Below, in pieces: positions 22,615-33,554 of a stretch of 43,354 nt of DNA. The notes under the pieces are model-generated. The model made no database searches. It was not told the DNA's origin and saw only the letters and a program-made list of their open reading frames with translations. The position numbers and the translations under genes were made by a program. The stretch is from Saccoglossus kowalevskii (Eukaryota > Hemichordata > Enteropneusta > Harrimaniidae). Numbering within the stretch: the stretch's first letter is position 1; every line of letters begins with the position of its first letter. The stretch lies in contig NW_003141321.1 of assembly GCF_000003605.2 (NCBI RefSeq), positions 83,878 through 127,231 of the forward strand, given 5' to 3'.

Positions 22615-22694
22615 CAAGCACCAATTTGGGCCATTGTTCCATCCTGGCACTGAGACCCTTGTAGAAAATTTGATGAAGAAAAAAAACTGTTTCA
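22615..22694 (-). CDS. RASGRF: RasGRF exon: DH domain, second part
   Basis: 80 bases between acceptor TTTTAATTTCAG and donor CTTG|GTAAGT. The first T completes the split Ser codon AG|T from the IQ/DH exon. It then reads ETVFFLHQIFYKGLSARM and EQWPKLVL, matching human ETIMFLHQIFYQGLKAR and WPTLVL. It ends one base into a Gly codon, completed by the next exon. It is too short for an ORF search and was found from the splice phases and family similarity. Confidence 0.94.
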
Positions 22695-23365
22695 CTGAAA
22701 TTAAAATAAAGAAGAATATGCATCATATCAAATATTATTGATAATATTATGCAAAATTAATTTCATACTAATTTGCATATATTTGATGAAGGAGCAAAAA
22801 TAGTTAATATTTTGTTTTGTTCCAAAAGTGTTACCTAATTATATTTACAAGTTAGCAACTTTTAGTGTTTTTTACAGAAAAACTGTCTGAAAAATGAAAA
22901 GATTTACATTTTTAGAACAATTTCCATAGTATTCATCATAGCTTTCTAATATCGTGACAACCATGAGCACCCATTTTATAACTACATATGAATTTATCAC
23001 CATATGTAACCTCATGCAATTTTGGAATAGAAATATTTTCTACTATAAAAAAAAAAAAATTCTGGTAAAAGAACCAAAAATTATTTTCATGGATGTTAAC
23101 CATTATGTATGAAAAATTATTTGGTGACCCATATACCATACAGGCGTATATCCACATATAGTATTTTATCTCGGGTTATTATTACCCCATTATAAAAGTC
23201 AAGGAAATGTGATCGTCTGTTTTTAATGGTAGCTAACTGCCTTACAATTAATTTTTTAAATGAGCAATGATTGAGAATATATCAACTGAATAAAACTGAC
23301 AGGAAGAAAACGAATCAAATAATTAATCAGACAACTGTCCTCTTAAAACATTCCACTATAATTAG
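22695..23365. other. Intron, nothing recognised
   Basis: AT-rich intron upstream (on the transcript) of the exon at 22615-22694. Nothing beyond low complexity was seen. Confidence 0.45.
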
Positions 23366-23581
23366 CTCTTTGATAAATGGTTTGAAACAGACCCATACAA
23401 GTTGATTGATATTCGTACAGCAATTTCCAATAAATACTGGGATGAATTATTTAGATCTGGTTTGCCAGTAATTAGATCAGTAAATCAATTCTACAGTCAA
23501 CAGCAGTTAGTATTACCACAGCTTCCTTCAGCACAACACGCAATCAGGTTTCAATTTTCTTATTATTTTCATTCTTGTTAA
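23366..23581 (+). pseudogene. Unidentified coding-like block on the plus strand
   Basis: An open frame of 71 codons without an ATG start, between TAG (23363) and TAA (23579). It reads LFDKWFETDPYKLIDIRTAI, then SNKYWDELFRSGLPVIRSVN and QFYSQQQLVLPQLPSAQHAI. Residue composition is protein-like, with W, P, Q and D well mixed, unlike the surrounding AT-rich noise. The sequence GCAATCAG|GTTTC near 23548 could be a splice donor, in which case it would be an internal exon. I do not recognise the family. It is antisense to RasGRF, so it may be a retrocopy fragment, an exon of a nested gene or a piece of a mobile element. Confidence 0.4.
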
Positions 23582-23777
23582 CTTTCAAGTTATATCCCTA
23601 GCTAATATTGTAAGTAAATAAATCGTGAACTGTACACAAAATTTTTATAATTTTATAGTTCATATTCACAAGGCATACATTTTTTGAACCCTGCCTGAAT
23701 TGTGAAATAATTAAAACAGTTTTATAGTAAAGCAAGTGGCAATAAGCTTTTTGTAATATCATGTGTCATTACAGTAT

Positions 23778-25680
23778 TATAGTATGACTTTTCGTAATAC
23801 CATATACAAGTAATGCATGGTATGGCTTCTCATAATACCATATACAAGTAATACATGGAATGGCTTCTCGTAATACCATGTACAAGTAATGCATTGAATG
23901 GCTTTTAGTAATACCATATACAAGTAATGCATGGTATGGCTTCTCATAATACCATATACAAGTAATACATGGAATGGCTTCTCGTAATACCATGTACAAG
24001 TAATGCATTGAATGGCTTTTAGTAATACCATATACAAGTAATACATGGTATGGCTTCTCATAATACCATGTACAAGTAATGCATTGAATGGCTTTTAGTA
24101 ATACCATATACAAGTAATACATGGAATGGCTTCTCGTAATACCATGTACAAGTAATACATGGAATGGCTTTTAGTAATACCATATACAAGTAATGAATAG
24201 TACGGCTACAAGTAATACCATATACTAGTAAAGCATGGTATGGCTTCTCGTAATACCATATACAAGTAATGCATGGTTTGGCTTCTCGTAATACCATATA
24301 CAAGTAATGCATGGTATGGCTTCTCGTAATACCATATACAAGTAATGCATGGTATGGCTTCTCGTAATACCATATACAAGTAATGCATGGTATGGCTTCT
24401 CGTAATACCATACAAGTAATGCATGGTATGGCTTCTCATAATACCATATGCAAGTAATGTATGGTATGGCTTCTCATAATACCATATACAAGTAATGCAT
24501 GGTATGGCTTCTCGTAATACCATATACAAGTAATGCATGGTTTGGCTTCTCGTAATACCATATACAAGTAATGCATGGTATGGCTTCTCGTAATACCATA
24601 CAAGTAATGCATGGTATGGCTTCTCATAATACCATATACAAGTAATGCATGGAATGGCTTCTCATAATACCATGTAAAGTAATACATGGTATGGCTTTTC
24701 GTATTACCATATACAAGTAATGCATGGTATGGCTTCTCATAATACCATATACAAGTAATACATGGAATGGCTTCTCATAATGCCATGTAAAGTAATACAT
24801 GGTATGGCTTCTCGTAATACCATATACAAGTAATGCATGGTATGGCTTCTCGTAATACCATATACAAGTAATGCATGAAATGGCTTCTCATAATGCCATG
24901 TAAAGTAATACATGGTATGGCTTCTCGTAATACCATATGCAAGTAATACATGGAATGGCTTCTCGTAATACCATGTACAAGTAATGCATTGAATGGCTTT
25001 TCGTAATACCATATACAAGTAATGCATAGTACGGCTACAATTAATACCATATACTAGTAAAGCATGGTATGGCTTCTCGTAATACCATGTACAAGTAATG
25101 CATGGTATGGCTTCTCATAATACCATATACAAGTAATACATGGTATGGCTTCTCATAATACCATATACAAGTAATACAAGGAATGGCTTCTCATAATACC
25201 ATGTACAAGTAATGCATTGAATGGCTTTTCGTAATACCATATACAAGTAATGCATAGTACGGCTACAAGTAATACCATATACTAGTAAAGCATGGTATGG
25301 CTTTTCGTAATACCATGTACAAGTAATGCATGGTATGGCTTCTCATAATACCATATACAAGTAATACATGGTATGGCTTCTTGTAATACCATATACAAGT
25401 AATGCATGGTATGGCTTCTCATAATACCATATACAAGTAATACATGTACATGGTATGGCTTCTTGTAATACCATATACAAGTAATGCATGGTATGGCTTC
25501 TCATAATACCATGTACAAGTAATACATGGTATGGCTTCTCATAATACCATATACAAGTAATGCATGGTATGGCTTCTCGTAATACCATATACAAGTAATG
25601 CATGGTATGGCTTCTCATAATACCATATACAAGTAATACATGGTATGGCTTCTCATAATACCACATACAAGTAATGCATG
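23778..25680. repeat. 38-bp minisatellite with built-in hairpin, about 50 copies
   Basis: Unit GCATGGTATGGCTTCTCGTA plus ATACCATATACAAGTAAT, 38 bases. Each typical unit contains ATGGTAT and ATACCAT, a perfect 7-base inverted repeat around 11 bases, so the array could fold into a series of small hairpins. Sets of three units (114 bp) with shared variants recur at 23880-24060. Minus-strand open frames (MHYLYMVLREAIPC and similar) are a by-product of the repeat. Confidence 0.96.
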
Positions 25681-25682
25681 TT

Positions 25683-25962
25683 ATTACATATGTACTGCAG
25701 TTTATTTTGATTCGTCCCTGAAATCAAAATCGGTATTTCCACACCTCATATGCAAATGAGGTCTGAGACCAAACAAAGTAGTCCCTTCAGGAGTACGGTT
25801 TTTCAAAACATAGCAGAAATAAACAATATTAAGAAGTAGGATATTTTTCTCTTGGGGTACATGAATATACTTGCCGAGTGAAATGAAATTTGAACAACAG
25901 TAATGGTACCTTAGCCATGCAGTCACTTATTTTGACAAAAACTAATTTGCATATCACCCATG
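25683..25962. other. Insertion of about 280 bp that splits the 38-bp array
   Basis: The array stops at about 25680 and resumes at 25963 with AGTATGGCTTCTCG. The inserted sequence is unrelated to the repeat and holds CTCATATGCAAATGAGG, a near-perfect palindrome. ATGCA stands at both junctions, a possible 5-base target duplication. I see no inverted ends or poly(A) tail. Confidence 0.55.
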
Positions 25963-26155
25963 CAATAGTATGGCTTCTCGTAATACCATATACAAGTTAT
26001 GCATGGTATGGCTTCTCATAATACCATATACAAGTAATGCATGGTATGGCTTCTTGTAGTACCATATACAAGTAATACATGGTATTGTTTCTCGTAATAC
26101 CATGTACAAGTAATGCATGGTATGGCTTCTCGTAATACCATGTACAAGTAATACT
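25963..26155. repeat. 38-bp minisatellite, second block
   Basis: About five more units of the same 38-bp repeat after the 280-bp insertion, in the same orientation. Confidence 0.93.
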
Positions 26156-26460
26156 GTAAAAATAACACAAAATCAGATCAGTAGGAGTATTGACTGACGT
26201 GTAGTGAAGTAAGCATATACTGTGTGACTTTCTCCATATGATAATGTCTGCTATCCTGGCAAATCACATAATCTTTCCATATTTGGAATCTGCATTTCCA
26301 AATAAGGTAGATACATTTACCCCAGTGCAATATTGCAAAATTACGGCACACTGTAACTTATAATAGAGATAATATTACTGAGTGTTTAATATTGCAATAG
26401 CATATGCGAAAACCATATAATTATCCTAGACTTCTAACCAGTACAATTTATGACATATAT

Positions 26461-26700
26461 TTATTACTTTCTTAACCCACCAGGACCTTAATTAAATAAC
26501 TTCTTGACTTAGGATATGTATTCCTTGTATGAACTAGAAGTATTAACTTTATTAACTCATCAGGACTTATTGGCTTTAAAATAGTGCATGTACTCTCTGT
26601 AATCATTAAAATACTAACTTTATTAACCTGCCAATACCCTAATATAATGACTTCTTGGCAAACATGCAGCCTCTCAGCTGTTAGCAATGCACATTCCATA
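26461..26700. repeat. Degenerate satellite of about 85 bp, left block
   Basis: Imperfect units with TATTAACTTTATTAACTCAT, CAGGACCTTAAT and CTTAGGATATGTATTCC. The same family continues at 27147-27205 and on the other side of the retroelement at 35312-35690. Confidence 0.8.
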
Positions 26701-27030
26701 GTATAATATCAAATCAATCAGACTTGCAGTTTTCAACAAGAAGTTGAAAATATCACTTTTTACCAAAAATGACAAAAATTGTCTTCAAAATTAGAGAATT
26801 GAAGATATCATCAGGAAATGAACAAATCTTAGAGAGGTCTACCTGAGATACCTAATGTATAATATCAAAGCAATTGGACTTGCGGCTTTTAACAAGAAGT
26901 CGAAAATATCACTTTTTACCAAAAATATTAATCAAAATTAGAGAATTGAAGATATCATCACGAAATGCAAAATTCTAAGAGAGGTCTGCCCAAAGTACAT
27001 ATACACCAAGTATCAAAGCGAGAAGAATAA
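26701..27030. repeat. Tandem pair of a 156-bp repeat inside the satellite
   Basis: Two copies starting GTATAATATCAAA at 26701 and 26857 share AACAAGAAG, GAAAATATCACTTTTTACCA and AATTAGAGAATTGAAGATAT; a third partial start is near 27020. A short palindromic word ACGACGGTCGTCG follows at about 27081. It looks like a dispersed family duplicated in place. Confidence 0.75.
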
Positions 27031-27146
27031 ATTATTATAGTTTTCAAGAAGAAGTCAAAAAAAGTAAAAAGTTGACACGAACGACGGTCGTCGACCGACA
27101 ATCACTCATATGATAAGCACTACTCAACAAAGTCGATAGTGGAGCT

Positions 27147-27205
27147 AAAAGTGTTTACTTTATTAAACTCACATGGCCTTAATATATGAGTTTGGATATC
27201 TATGT
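27147..27205. repeat. Satellite unit broken by the retroelement insertion, left half
   Basis: Reads TTACTTTATTAAACTCACAT then GGCCTTAATATATGAGTTTG and GATATCTATG, nearly identical to 35410-35462 on the far side. After TATG the satellite stops, and its continuation (CCCTGTAGATATT) appears only at 35316. TATG is present on both sides (27202-27205 region and 35312-35315). Confidence 0.75.
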
Positions 27206-28051
27206 TTAAGGAAGCGTGTCCCACGCAACTTCAACTACCTAGGGACCAAAATATGCAAATTCAAACTATCTCAAATTCAGAATACACTCACCAGCAGAAA
27301 CTGGTCTCCATATTTGTCATAGGAACTCTGTCCTCTGGAAGCGTAACTATCAAACAACTAAGATTTTATAACAGAGGCAGTCAATCAAAAAAACTATTGA
27401 CATATGCCTCCTGAAGGCTACTCCTCGAAAAATCGTTAAACTTACCGCCTGGACCGTACCACTGCCGCAGCTGCAGAGCCGGAGTAGATTGGTTACTGTA
27501 GTTGCTGCCACACCAGGAGAGACTACCAGACTCAGGGCCAATTCCAAATGAAAGACATAATCCCAATGATACATTTGGCTTTCCCAAGAAAACACCCATT
27601 CCAATGTGAGGGGCCTGGCAGATCAAGGTAATATTCCTCTTTTTCATCCCAAGATAACCAATGCCTAAGCTTGGTCCCAGGGTAAAAGCCCCCCAAATCT
27701 CACAGGACCCGTGGCCACTACCTAAATGCACAGCCAGAGCACTAACCACCGTATGATGGAGGTAGCCATGGCAACAAAAGATGCTTCACATATCAAACCC
27801 ATATGCTCTACCATAGACTCCAAGGTCTCTGTCCCACAATGCAGGTACGTCCGTCTACCAGTCTGATATAATCTATATACACATCTAGAACCTGAAAATG
27901 AACACTGGATGCACTAGCCAGCTGTATACCCGTCCTTACTCAAAAACACAGCTATTAATCTGAGCCCCAGGACAAATGCAGGGTTGACTTCGGTAGACAC
28001 CAGTCTTTGTCAGCGATGGTTGTTCTGACATCTCATCTCCATCTAGTCATC
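27206..28051. other. Unassigned segment between the broken satellite and the retroelement coding region
   Basis: This is where a 3' LTR should lie, but I find no stretch matching the LTR at 33796-35311. It begins TTTAAGGAAG, has higher GC than the introns, and carries a minus-strand open frame (27381-27749, MVSALAVHLGSGHGSCEIWG at its start) that I do not recognise. Just after the last pol codon on the minus strand is a purine-rich stretch (GATGGAGATGAGATG, about 28030-28044) that could be a polypurine tract. The segment may be the retroelement 3' untranslated part, a different nested element, or both. Confidence 0.45.
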
Positions 28052-28318
28052 TTATTGTAATAAATCATTTGTATCCATATGTTGCAAACAACCAATTAAC
28101 AACTCTGTCATCAAGTTTCTCATGGATAAACCAGATCGTTTCCTGTCTTCACCAGACATATATTTGGCAGCTCTTTGGCTCCATCCATATCTACGTGGTG
28201 CTCTCCTTGCGCGTTTAGACTTTCTCGGGCAAGGATTCTCACTTTGCTCCTGTTCTGAATCTTCAGATCCAACGATTTCAGCTTCATTTCCACTCTCAGT
28301 AGCTTGATTGTCAAGCAT
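28052..28318 (-). pseudogene. Retroelement pol C-terminal tail, shifted frame
   Basis: Basic tail with KSKRARRAPRRYGWSQRAAK, similar in style to the end of many gypsy polyproteins (basic stretch then RYGW). It is in a different frame from the integrase frame, so a frameshift lies near 28300. It ends at a stop near 28052. Confidence 0.7.
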
Positions 28319-29520
28319 GTCATGTTTAGCTGAAAATCAAGTAAGTTTTCCATTGTCAAAGTCAAATCATCAACATCATTCGCAGCACCAGACTCTGGGT
28401 AATCGTCAATCTCTATGGTGCGTGTTAGGCAAGGTTCATTCTCCAAGATAACTACTGAATCATGAGATAATGGGTCAATGAGTTTCTTTGCCTGGTCCGC
28501 ATTACCGATATTGGTGGTAACATCTTCATTCTCCTGTTGCTTTGGTGTTTGTGAATGAAACACAAGGCTATAGGGATTCAATGTGAAGGTGTCCTGGTCA
28601 CTGTCACTTTTGTCTTGTAGCTTAACCTTCTTTGGTATTCTCACACTCAGTGGTTGCATTGGCTCTGGTCTTGGCAAATGGTAGATGGGTCTCAACAAGT
28701 TACGATGAATCGTTCTCGATCTGCCACCTGACTCAGCTCTCACCACATACACTGGTACTTCTGGGTTCAGTTTCTTTATAACTATATGGGGCTCCTTTTC
28801 CCATCTGTCCGCAATCTTTGTCTTCCCTCGTAAATTCACATTTCTAACCAAGACTCTATCTTCTTTCACCAAAGTGGAGTCCCTCACCTTCTGATCATAT
28901 CTATTCTTATTTCCTTCAGCTGATTTGGCCACTGATTTTGATGCTTGGTCATAGGCAAATTCCATACGTTTCCTCAAGTCATCGACATAACCCTTTGGTG
29001 TTTCTGGCCAGGAATCTTCTGGTCTCACTCCCAAATACACATCTATAGGTGACCTCGGGTGTCTACCAAACATCAGATAATAGGGAGAGAATCCAGTACT
29101 ATCATGTCTTGTGCAGTTATAAGCATGGACCATAGGTGGAACGTAGGACTTCCAGTCCTTCTTTTTCTCCTCCTCTAACGTACCAAGCATGTCTAGAAGG
29201 GTGCGATTAAATCTCTCGCAAGTCCCATTTCCTTGGGGATGGTAAGAAGATGTTCGTGATTTCTCAACTCCAGTGATCTTACAAAGTTCTCGTATGACTC
29301 GAGATTCAAAATTACGCCCCTGGTCGGAGTGTAACCGCTCAGGAAATCCATAGTGGACCATAAATCCTTCAAACAGATGTTTCGCTGTCACTTTGGCAGT
29401 TTGATTCGTTGTGGGAATAGCCACAGCATACTTGGTAAAATGGTCTGTGATTACCAAGATATCTTTGATTCCGCCTTTGGACTCCTCGAGTGACAGGAAA
29501 TCCATGCATACCAACTGCAT
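28120..29520 (-). pseudogene. Retroelement integrase core and C-terminal domain
   Basis: Uninterrupted 466-codon frame, the longest in the window. It holds the catalytic D at residue 7 (CMDFL), D at 66 (HSDQG) and E at 102 (CERFN), with 35 residues between the last two, as in D,D35E integrases. The conserved YHPQGNG and FGRHPRSP stretches follow. Around residues 230-280 the fold has a GPY/F-like C-terminal domain ending HRNLLRPI. The real frame starts upstream in the zinc-finger frame (29369-29794); the two do not join without a frameshift near 29510-29525. The catalytic residues are intact, but the protein is cut off from its N-terminal domain. The last third of the frame is out of register with the original tail. 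Confidence 0.93.
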
Positions 29521-29794
29521 CCACTGTCTTTATGTTCACCAAATAAGCTCTTTTCTTGTGACCTGCCGGTTCTTTCCTTCTTATGCACCGTTCACATCCC
29601 AGGACCTTGTCTCTCACGTCCCTACTAAGCATTGGCCAATAGAATCTGGCTCTTAACAGGTCAAGAGTTCTATCCTGGCCAAGGTGACCAACTTCATCAT
29701 GTGCACCAGTCAGTGCAATTGCTCTATAAGCTTGAGGAAGGACTAACTGGTAATGCTTCTTGCCATCTACACCCATTCGACTTCTATGCAACAC
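29369..29794 (-). pseudogene. Retroelement integrase zinc-binding N-terminal domain
   Basis: Carries H32, H37, C67 and C70 with spacing H-x4-H-x29-C-x2-C, the HHCC zinc finger of retroviral-type integrases, with ARFYWPMLSRDV between. After KKRAYLVNIKTV the frame leaves the integrase register, so the fragment ends in unrelated residues. The start is broken by another frameshift near 29815, where the upstream frame ends GLKEWD and stop. Confidence 0.9.
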
Positions 29795-29813
29795 ACCATC
29801 ACGAAAACACAGT

Positions 29814-30443
29814 CTAATCCCATTCTTTCAGGCCTAGTCTGACTTCTAGAGTTTCTTGTAGTATTTCAAGTCTACTTGGGCGTTTCCCATCTAGTTGATA
29901 CGATCGCAGACGACTCACAACAGGGTCCTCCTCCTGTAATCTCGACCAGTCACTCATTGTCATGGTGGGCATTGCAGTTGCTCCAGGTACTTTAGGGGGA
30001 TCAATCAGTGACATTGGTATAGCAGTCGCCGACGCTGCTATTGCTTCCACCCATGGAGTCTGCTCCTCTAAATACGCTTGGCTTATTGCTTTGACAGCAT
30101 CTCTGTTGATTTCAACTGGGACTGGTGGTGTTGTCAACTTTTCTATGATGGTGTTGAACGCTGATCTACACTCATCACTCCACACGAATGGCGGTGGTGG
30201 CTTTTTAGCTTTCGCAGGCATCTTACTTCTTTGCTTAGCGGTGTAGTGGCCAGCTGTCAGTTGGTTTAGTGGCTTTGCAATGGCTGAATACCCTGGTACA
30301 AACCTACGGAAGTATCCTGCGAATCCCAGAAAGGTCCTCAATTCACGCACATTCTTGGGTTCTGGCCACGTCTTAAGACCATTTGTCTTGTCAGGATCTG
30401 TTTCTATACCTTCTGATGATACTACATGTCCCAGATACTTCAC
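29814..30443 (-). pseudogene. Retroelement RT thumb/connection with RNase H deleted
   Basis: Opens with KYLGHVVSSEGIETDPDK and LRTFLGFAGYFRRFVPGYS, the end of a Ty3/gypsy reverse transcriptase, then FVWSDECRSAFNTIIEKLTT. In relatives the RNase H domain follows here with its TDAS and DADALSR motifs. Instead the reading runs directly into PVPVEINRDAVKAISQAY, a segment normally found after RNase H. The whole RNase H domain, roughly 130 residues in the family, is therefore missing by an in-frame deletion. Confidence 0.88.
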
Positions 30444-30517
30444 CTTATTTCTGAAAAACTGGCACTTAGTATGCTTGATTTTAAGGTTGTACTGTTGTAG
30501 CCTCTGGAATACTTGTT

Positions 30518-31342
30518 CTAATCTATCGAGATGTTGTTCGAAAGTCTCGTTTTCATGTTCAGGTCACCCATACAATGCTCTACTGTCCTCAGGCACGAGG
30601 CACCGGCATTTACCAATCCAAACGGCAAGGCGACTGACTCATAGAATCCCAAAGGGGTTGTGAACGCAGTCTTTTGAATGTCTTCTTCTTTCATAGCAAT
30701 TTGCCAATAACCAGATTTCAGATCAATTGAAGAGAACCAATTAGATCCCTTTAGAACATCCATACTCTCTTCAATCCTTGGCAGAGGATAAGCATCGTGT
30801 ATGGTCACGTTATTCAGTCTATGATAATCAACGCATAATCTGGTTGACCCATCTTTCTTCTTCACAAGGACTACTGGGCTAGCCCATGGACTGGTTGACT
30901 CTCTTATTGTCCCATTGTCCAGCATCCCCTTGATCATTTGTCGTACTTCGTCATATAGCGCAGGCGGTATGCGTCGATGTGGTTGTTTAATAGGTGTGTT
31001 ATCTGTCAAGTTGATCTCATGCTTTAATAAATTACATCTTCCAAGGTCATTTTCATGCTTTGAAAATGCACCAGTATTCCGATCAAACATTTTCTGCACT
31101 TGGTACATCTGTTCATCGGTAACCATTGAGTTGGTCATGTCAAATTTGAGACTACCGCTCCTCATGATGCGACGCTTCACCTTCTTTGTTTCAGATTTGG
31201 GTTGACAGGCCACCATGGAATTTGAATTGATGCAGGCCAATGCCCTAGCAACACCAACCACCTCCCCCGATTTTATGGTAATGGGTTTGGGTGATTCATT
31301 GTGCACACTACCAGTGGTACCTTGGATTTTCGTCTGCCGCAC
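30518..31342 (-). pseudogene. Retroelement reverse transcriptase, catalytic YxDD box deleted
   Basis: Contains WASPVVLVKKKDGSTRLCVD, AYPLPRIEESMDVL, the first catalytic Asp at residue 207 (FSSIDLKSGYWQI) and LPFGLVNAGASC. After CMGDLNMK (residue 264) the frame breaks; the sequence continues, in another frame, with FEQHLDRLEQVFQRLQQYNL. The segment that should hold YxDD between these two parts is absent, and the gap is not a multiple of three. The enzyme cannot be functional. The N-terminal part (about residues 1-100) is the linker from protease. Confidence 0.93.
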
Positions 31343-31590
31343 TCAACTGTCACCACCATGGGATCCAACACCCATCCGCCAAGCTCACTCCATTTCCCTT
31401 CAGGCTCAACCGACACTTCCATTTTATCGCCCGGGGGCCCTGGCTTCATTCTGCCTGTGATTGTTACTGCTCTATGTGGTGGTATCGTTAACGGTTGCTG
31501 TAGCAATGCACGAACTGTTCCCAAACCATGAATTGTTGTCTTGCGTTCAGAGTCTTCATTGTTGCCCAACCAATGGCAGACGTTCGACAA
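31273..31590 (-). pseudogene. Retroelement protease-RT linker, separate frame
   Basis: Reads GTVRALLQQPLTIPPHRAVT, then GWVLDPMVVTVECGRRKSKV, the usual linker between protease and RT in this element type. It is shifted against the protease frame upstream and the RT frame downstream. Confidence 0.7.
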
Positions 31591-31611
31591 CTTCTGGTCA
31601 CCTTGTTCCGA

Positions 31612-32472
31612 CTACCTGGACCTACCTTCTCGTTGGCATACATAATTATTCAACCAATTGGTCCCTGCAGTAATAGGCACTTCCTTTGTGTACGAATTAT
31701 CTGGGACGACCAATGCTAGAACTAACTTCTCACTTGCATCACCAAATACCCGGGCCGGAAATGCTGCATCGACTTCCACCACACTGATATAATGCAACAC
31801 GTCATCTGTGACTCTTCTGATTTCTAAAAAGTCTTCCATGGTGGTAAATGGCATGCAATGAAGTTTGTCTCTGTAAAACGATTCTGAAACAGAGGATATT
31901 TGTGATCCAGTATCCACCAAACATTTTCCGGTTACTCCATTCACTTGTGAATTCTCGAAGTTCAAAGTACCCAACAGTTTCTCATCTACCTTGCATGGTG
32001 CTGCAATGGTGGCAGCCTTAGCCTTCCGCTTTTTGTGAGTCTGTCTTCTGGATGTGCCAACTTTGGCTGTACTTTTTGATGCTGAATTCCCATTGTCTGG
32101 GCAGTACTTGGCAGAGTGACCCTCTTTTTGGCATCGATCACATTTTGCAGTGCATTCTCGTGCAAAATGTCCTTGCAAACCACATGTGTAACACTTACCA
32201 TTACTGCGACCATGGTTACCATTCCCACCACGCCAGGACTTGGACTGTTTATCACTACGATCAGTTTTATAGAACTCCCTTCTACTCACATTACCATGGG
32301 AACCATTCTGTGCCCCTAATGGAGGGTTCACGTTCATCTTGGCAATTTCTTGCTGTAGATATTCAATTTGTAACCGATCAGCCTGTCGCTCGTTGCGTAT
32401 TGCTTGCTGCAGGGCCTCAACCTTTTGTTGATTAGCACTCCGCTCATCATGCATCGTTTTCTGCATTATCAC
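31612..32472 (-). pseudogene. Retroelement nucleocapsid and protease part
   Basis: A coiled-coil-like Gln/Glu-rich start, then two CCHC zinc knuckles: C94-C97-H102-C107 and C111-C114-H119-C124 (CYTCGLQGHFAREC and CDRCQKEGHSAKYC). A basic stretch (HKKRKAKA) follows, then the aspartic protease active site CLVDTGSQISSV with DTG at residues 187-189 (about 31906-31914). Gag and protease are in one frame here. The upstream gag frame overlaps at 32447-32472 in another phase. Confidence 0.93.
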
Positions 32473-32878
32473 AGTTGATAGAAGGGTGGGCTCTACCCAG
32501 TTGTGCCTTTTTCAACTGAGATCGCGTATTCTCCCAGTCCAGTCTCTCTTGTTCAGCATTTTGGGCAGCTATGAACAACTGCTGGTAAGTATCACACCTA
32601 TGAGGCCTTGTGATTTCAAGAACCCCTTCATCTCTGAGTCCTTTGAAAAAGGCCTCCTTCAAAATACCATCTATTGTAGCTTCATTGACTGCTCCTCTAA
32701 CTCGCGCAGCATGTATCATTCGCTCCATACGTGGTCTATACACGGCAACAGGCTCACCCTCTTCTTGGTGACTGTTGTAAAAACGTCTGAGTAGTGCAGT
32801 TCCTGACTCTATCTTACCATATATGCTATCTAATTTTTCTACTATTTCAGTTACAGTGGCGTTGTTCAGGTACATCAC
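32447..32878 (-). pseudogene. Retroelement gag capsid part
   Basis: Reads IVEKLDSIYGKIESGTALLR, then FYNSHQEEGEPVAVY and AFFKGLRDEGV, the pattern of Ty3/gypsy-type capsid (similar to PNMA/retrotransposon gag folds). A stop and shift separate it from the upstream part (32950-33246), which ends VRFEVWKHKVERLV. Confidence 0.75.
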
Positions 32879-32949
32879 TGCTTTGTGGCATCACCACGCA
32901 GTGATTTCTCAACCGCTTGAATAAGTATCTTCTCATCATATGAACCAAG

Positions 32950-33554
32950 TTACACCAGTCTTTCCACTTTGTGTTTCCATACTTCAAACCTGACTGTGTC
33001 TTTACTTTTCTCACTGCTAAATGTAGCTATTCTTGAAATCTGCGACAAACCATAACCCCATCTACGCATCGACCCATCATCAGTGTGTCTGTTATAAGGT
33101 GTGCTCATATCAGTAGGCGGGTAGTGTACTTGCAGTTTCCGTTGTACATCACACTCTCCATTCACGTTGCATGATCTTTCTTGGTTTGGCATGTCAAACC
33201 GATCATCACTGCCTCTCAGTACGCGTGGTGTCTCCATGTATTCCAATTTTGGTATCTCGGTCTTGACTCGCGCATTTTTGTCGCCTTATTATTCAGGTCA
33301 CCCATAACACAGTTATCTTGGTCGCGGGCAGCTAACAGAGACCTAGACAACATGTACCCCCTCCCCCTAGCAGTCTTGGGAGTGGCACCCTTCGGAAAAG
33401 TATTATCATGGCTACCATGATAATCAGCAGGCCCATGGACATCATCTCCCCCTATAGTAGGAACATGTACATACCTATCAGTCATCAGAAGTTTTGGCAA
33501 CGACACAGCAACACAAGGTCTCCAGTACACAGCAGACAACAGGGTCAGATCCAA
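32950..33554 (-). pseudogene. Retroelement gag N-terminal part, two frames
   Basis: Two overlapping frames (33216-33554 and 32950-33246) that seem to be one protein broken by a frameshift near 33240, where one frame reads RPRYQNWNTW and the other continues METPRVLRGSDDRFDMPNQ. Polar, without recognised motifs. The true start codon is not certain. Confidence 0.55.

Noticed and set aside
23769-25666. Minus-strand frames in the 38-bp array as a membrane protein (HYLYMVLREAIPCITC repeats)
   Set aside because: Pure translation of the minisatellite, broken into many overlapping pieces in different frames.
23778-25680. Regular 38-bp repeats resembling a CRISPR array
   Set aside because: The units are directly head to tail with no unique spacers, and the DNA is clearly eukaryotic. 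The same holds for the 30, 43 and 49-bp arrays.
27350-27749. Minus-strand frame as a retroelement envelope
   Set aside because: No signal peptide, no transmembrane segment pattern, no Cys pattern of envelope proteins, and only about 120 codons.
27206-28051. 3' LTR of the retroelement
   Set aside because: The first bases TTTAAGGAAG recall TGTAAGGTAGG of the 5' LTR, but the similarity stops after a few bases and nothing else matches by eye.
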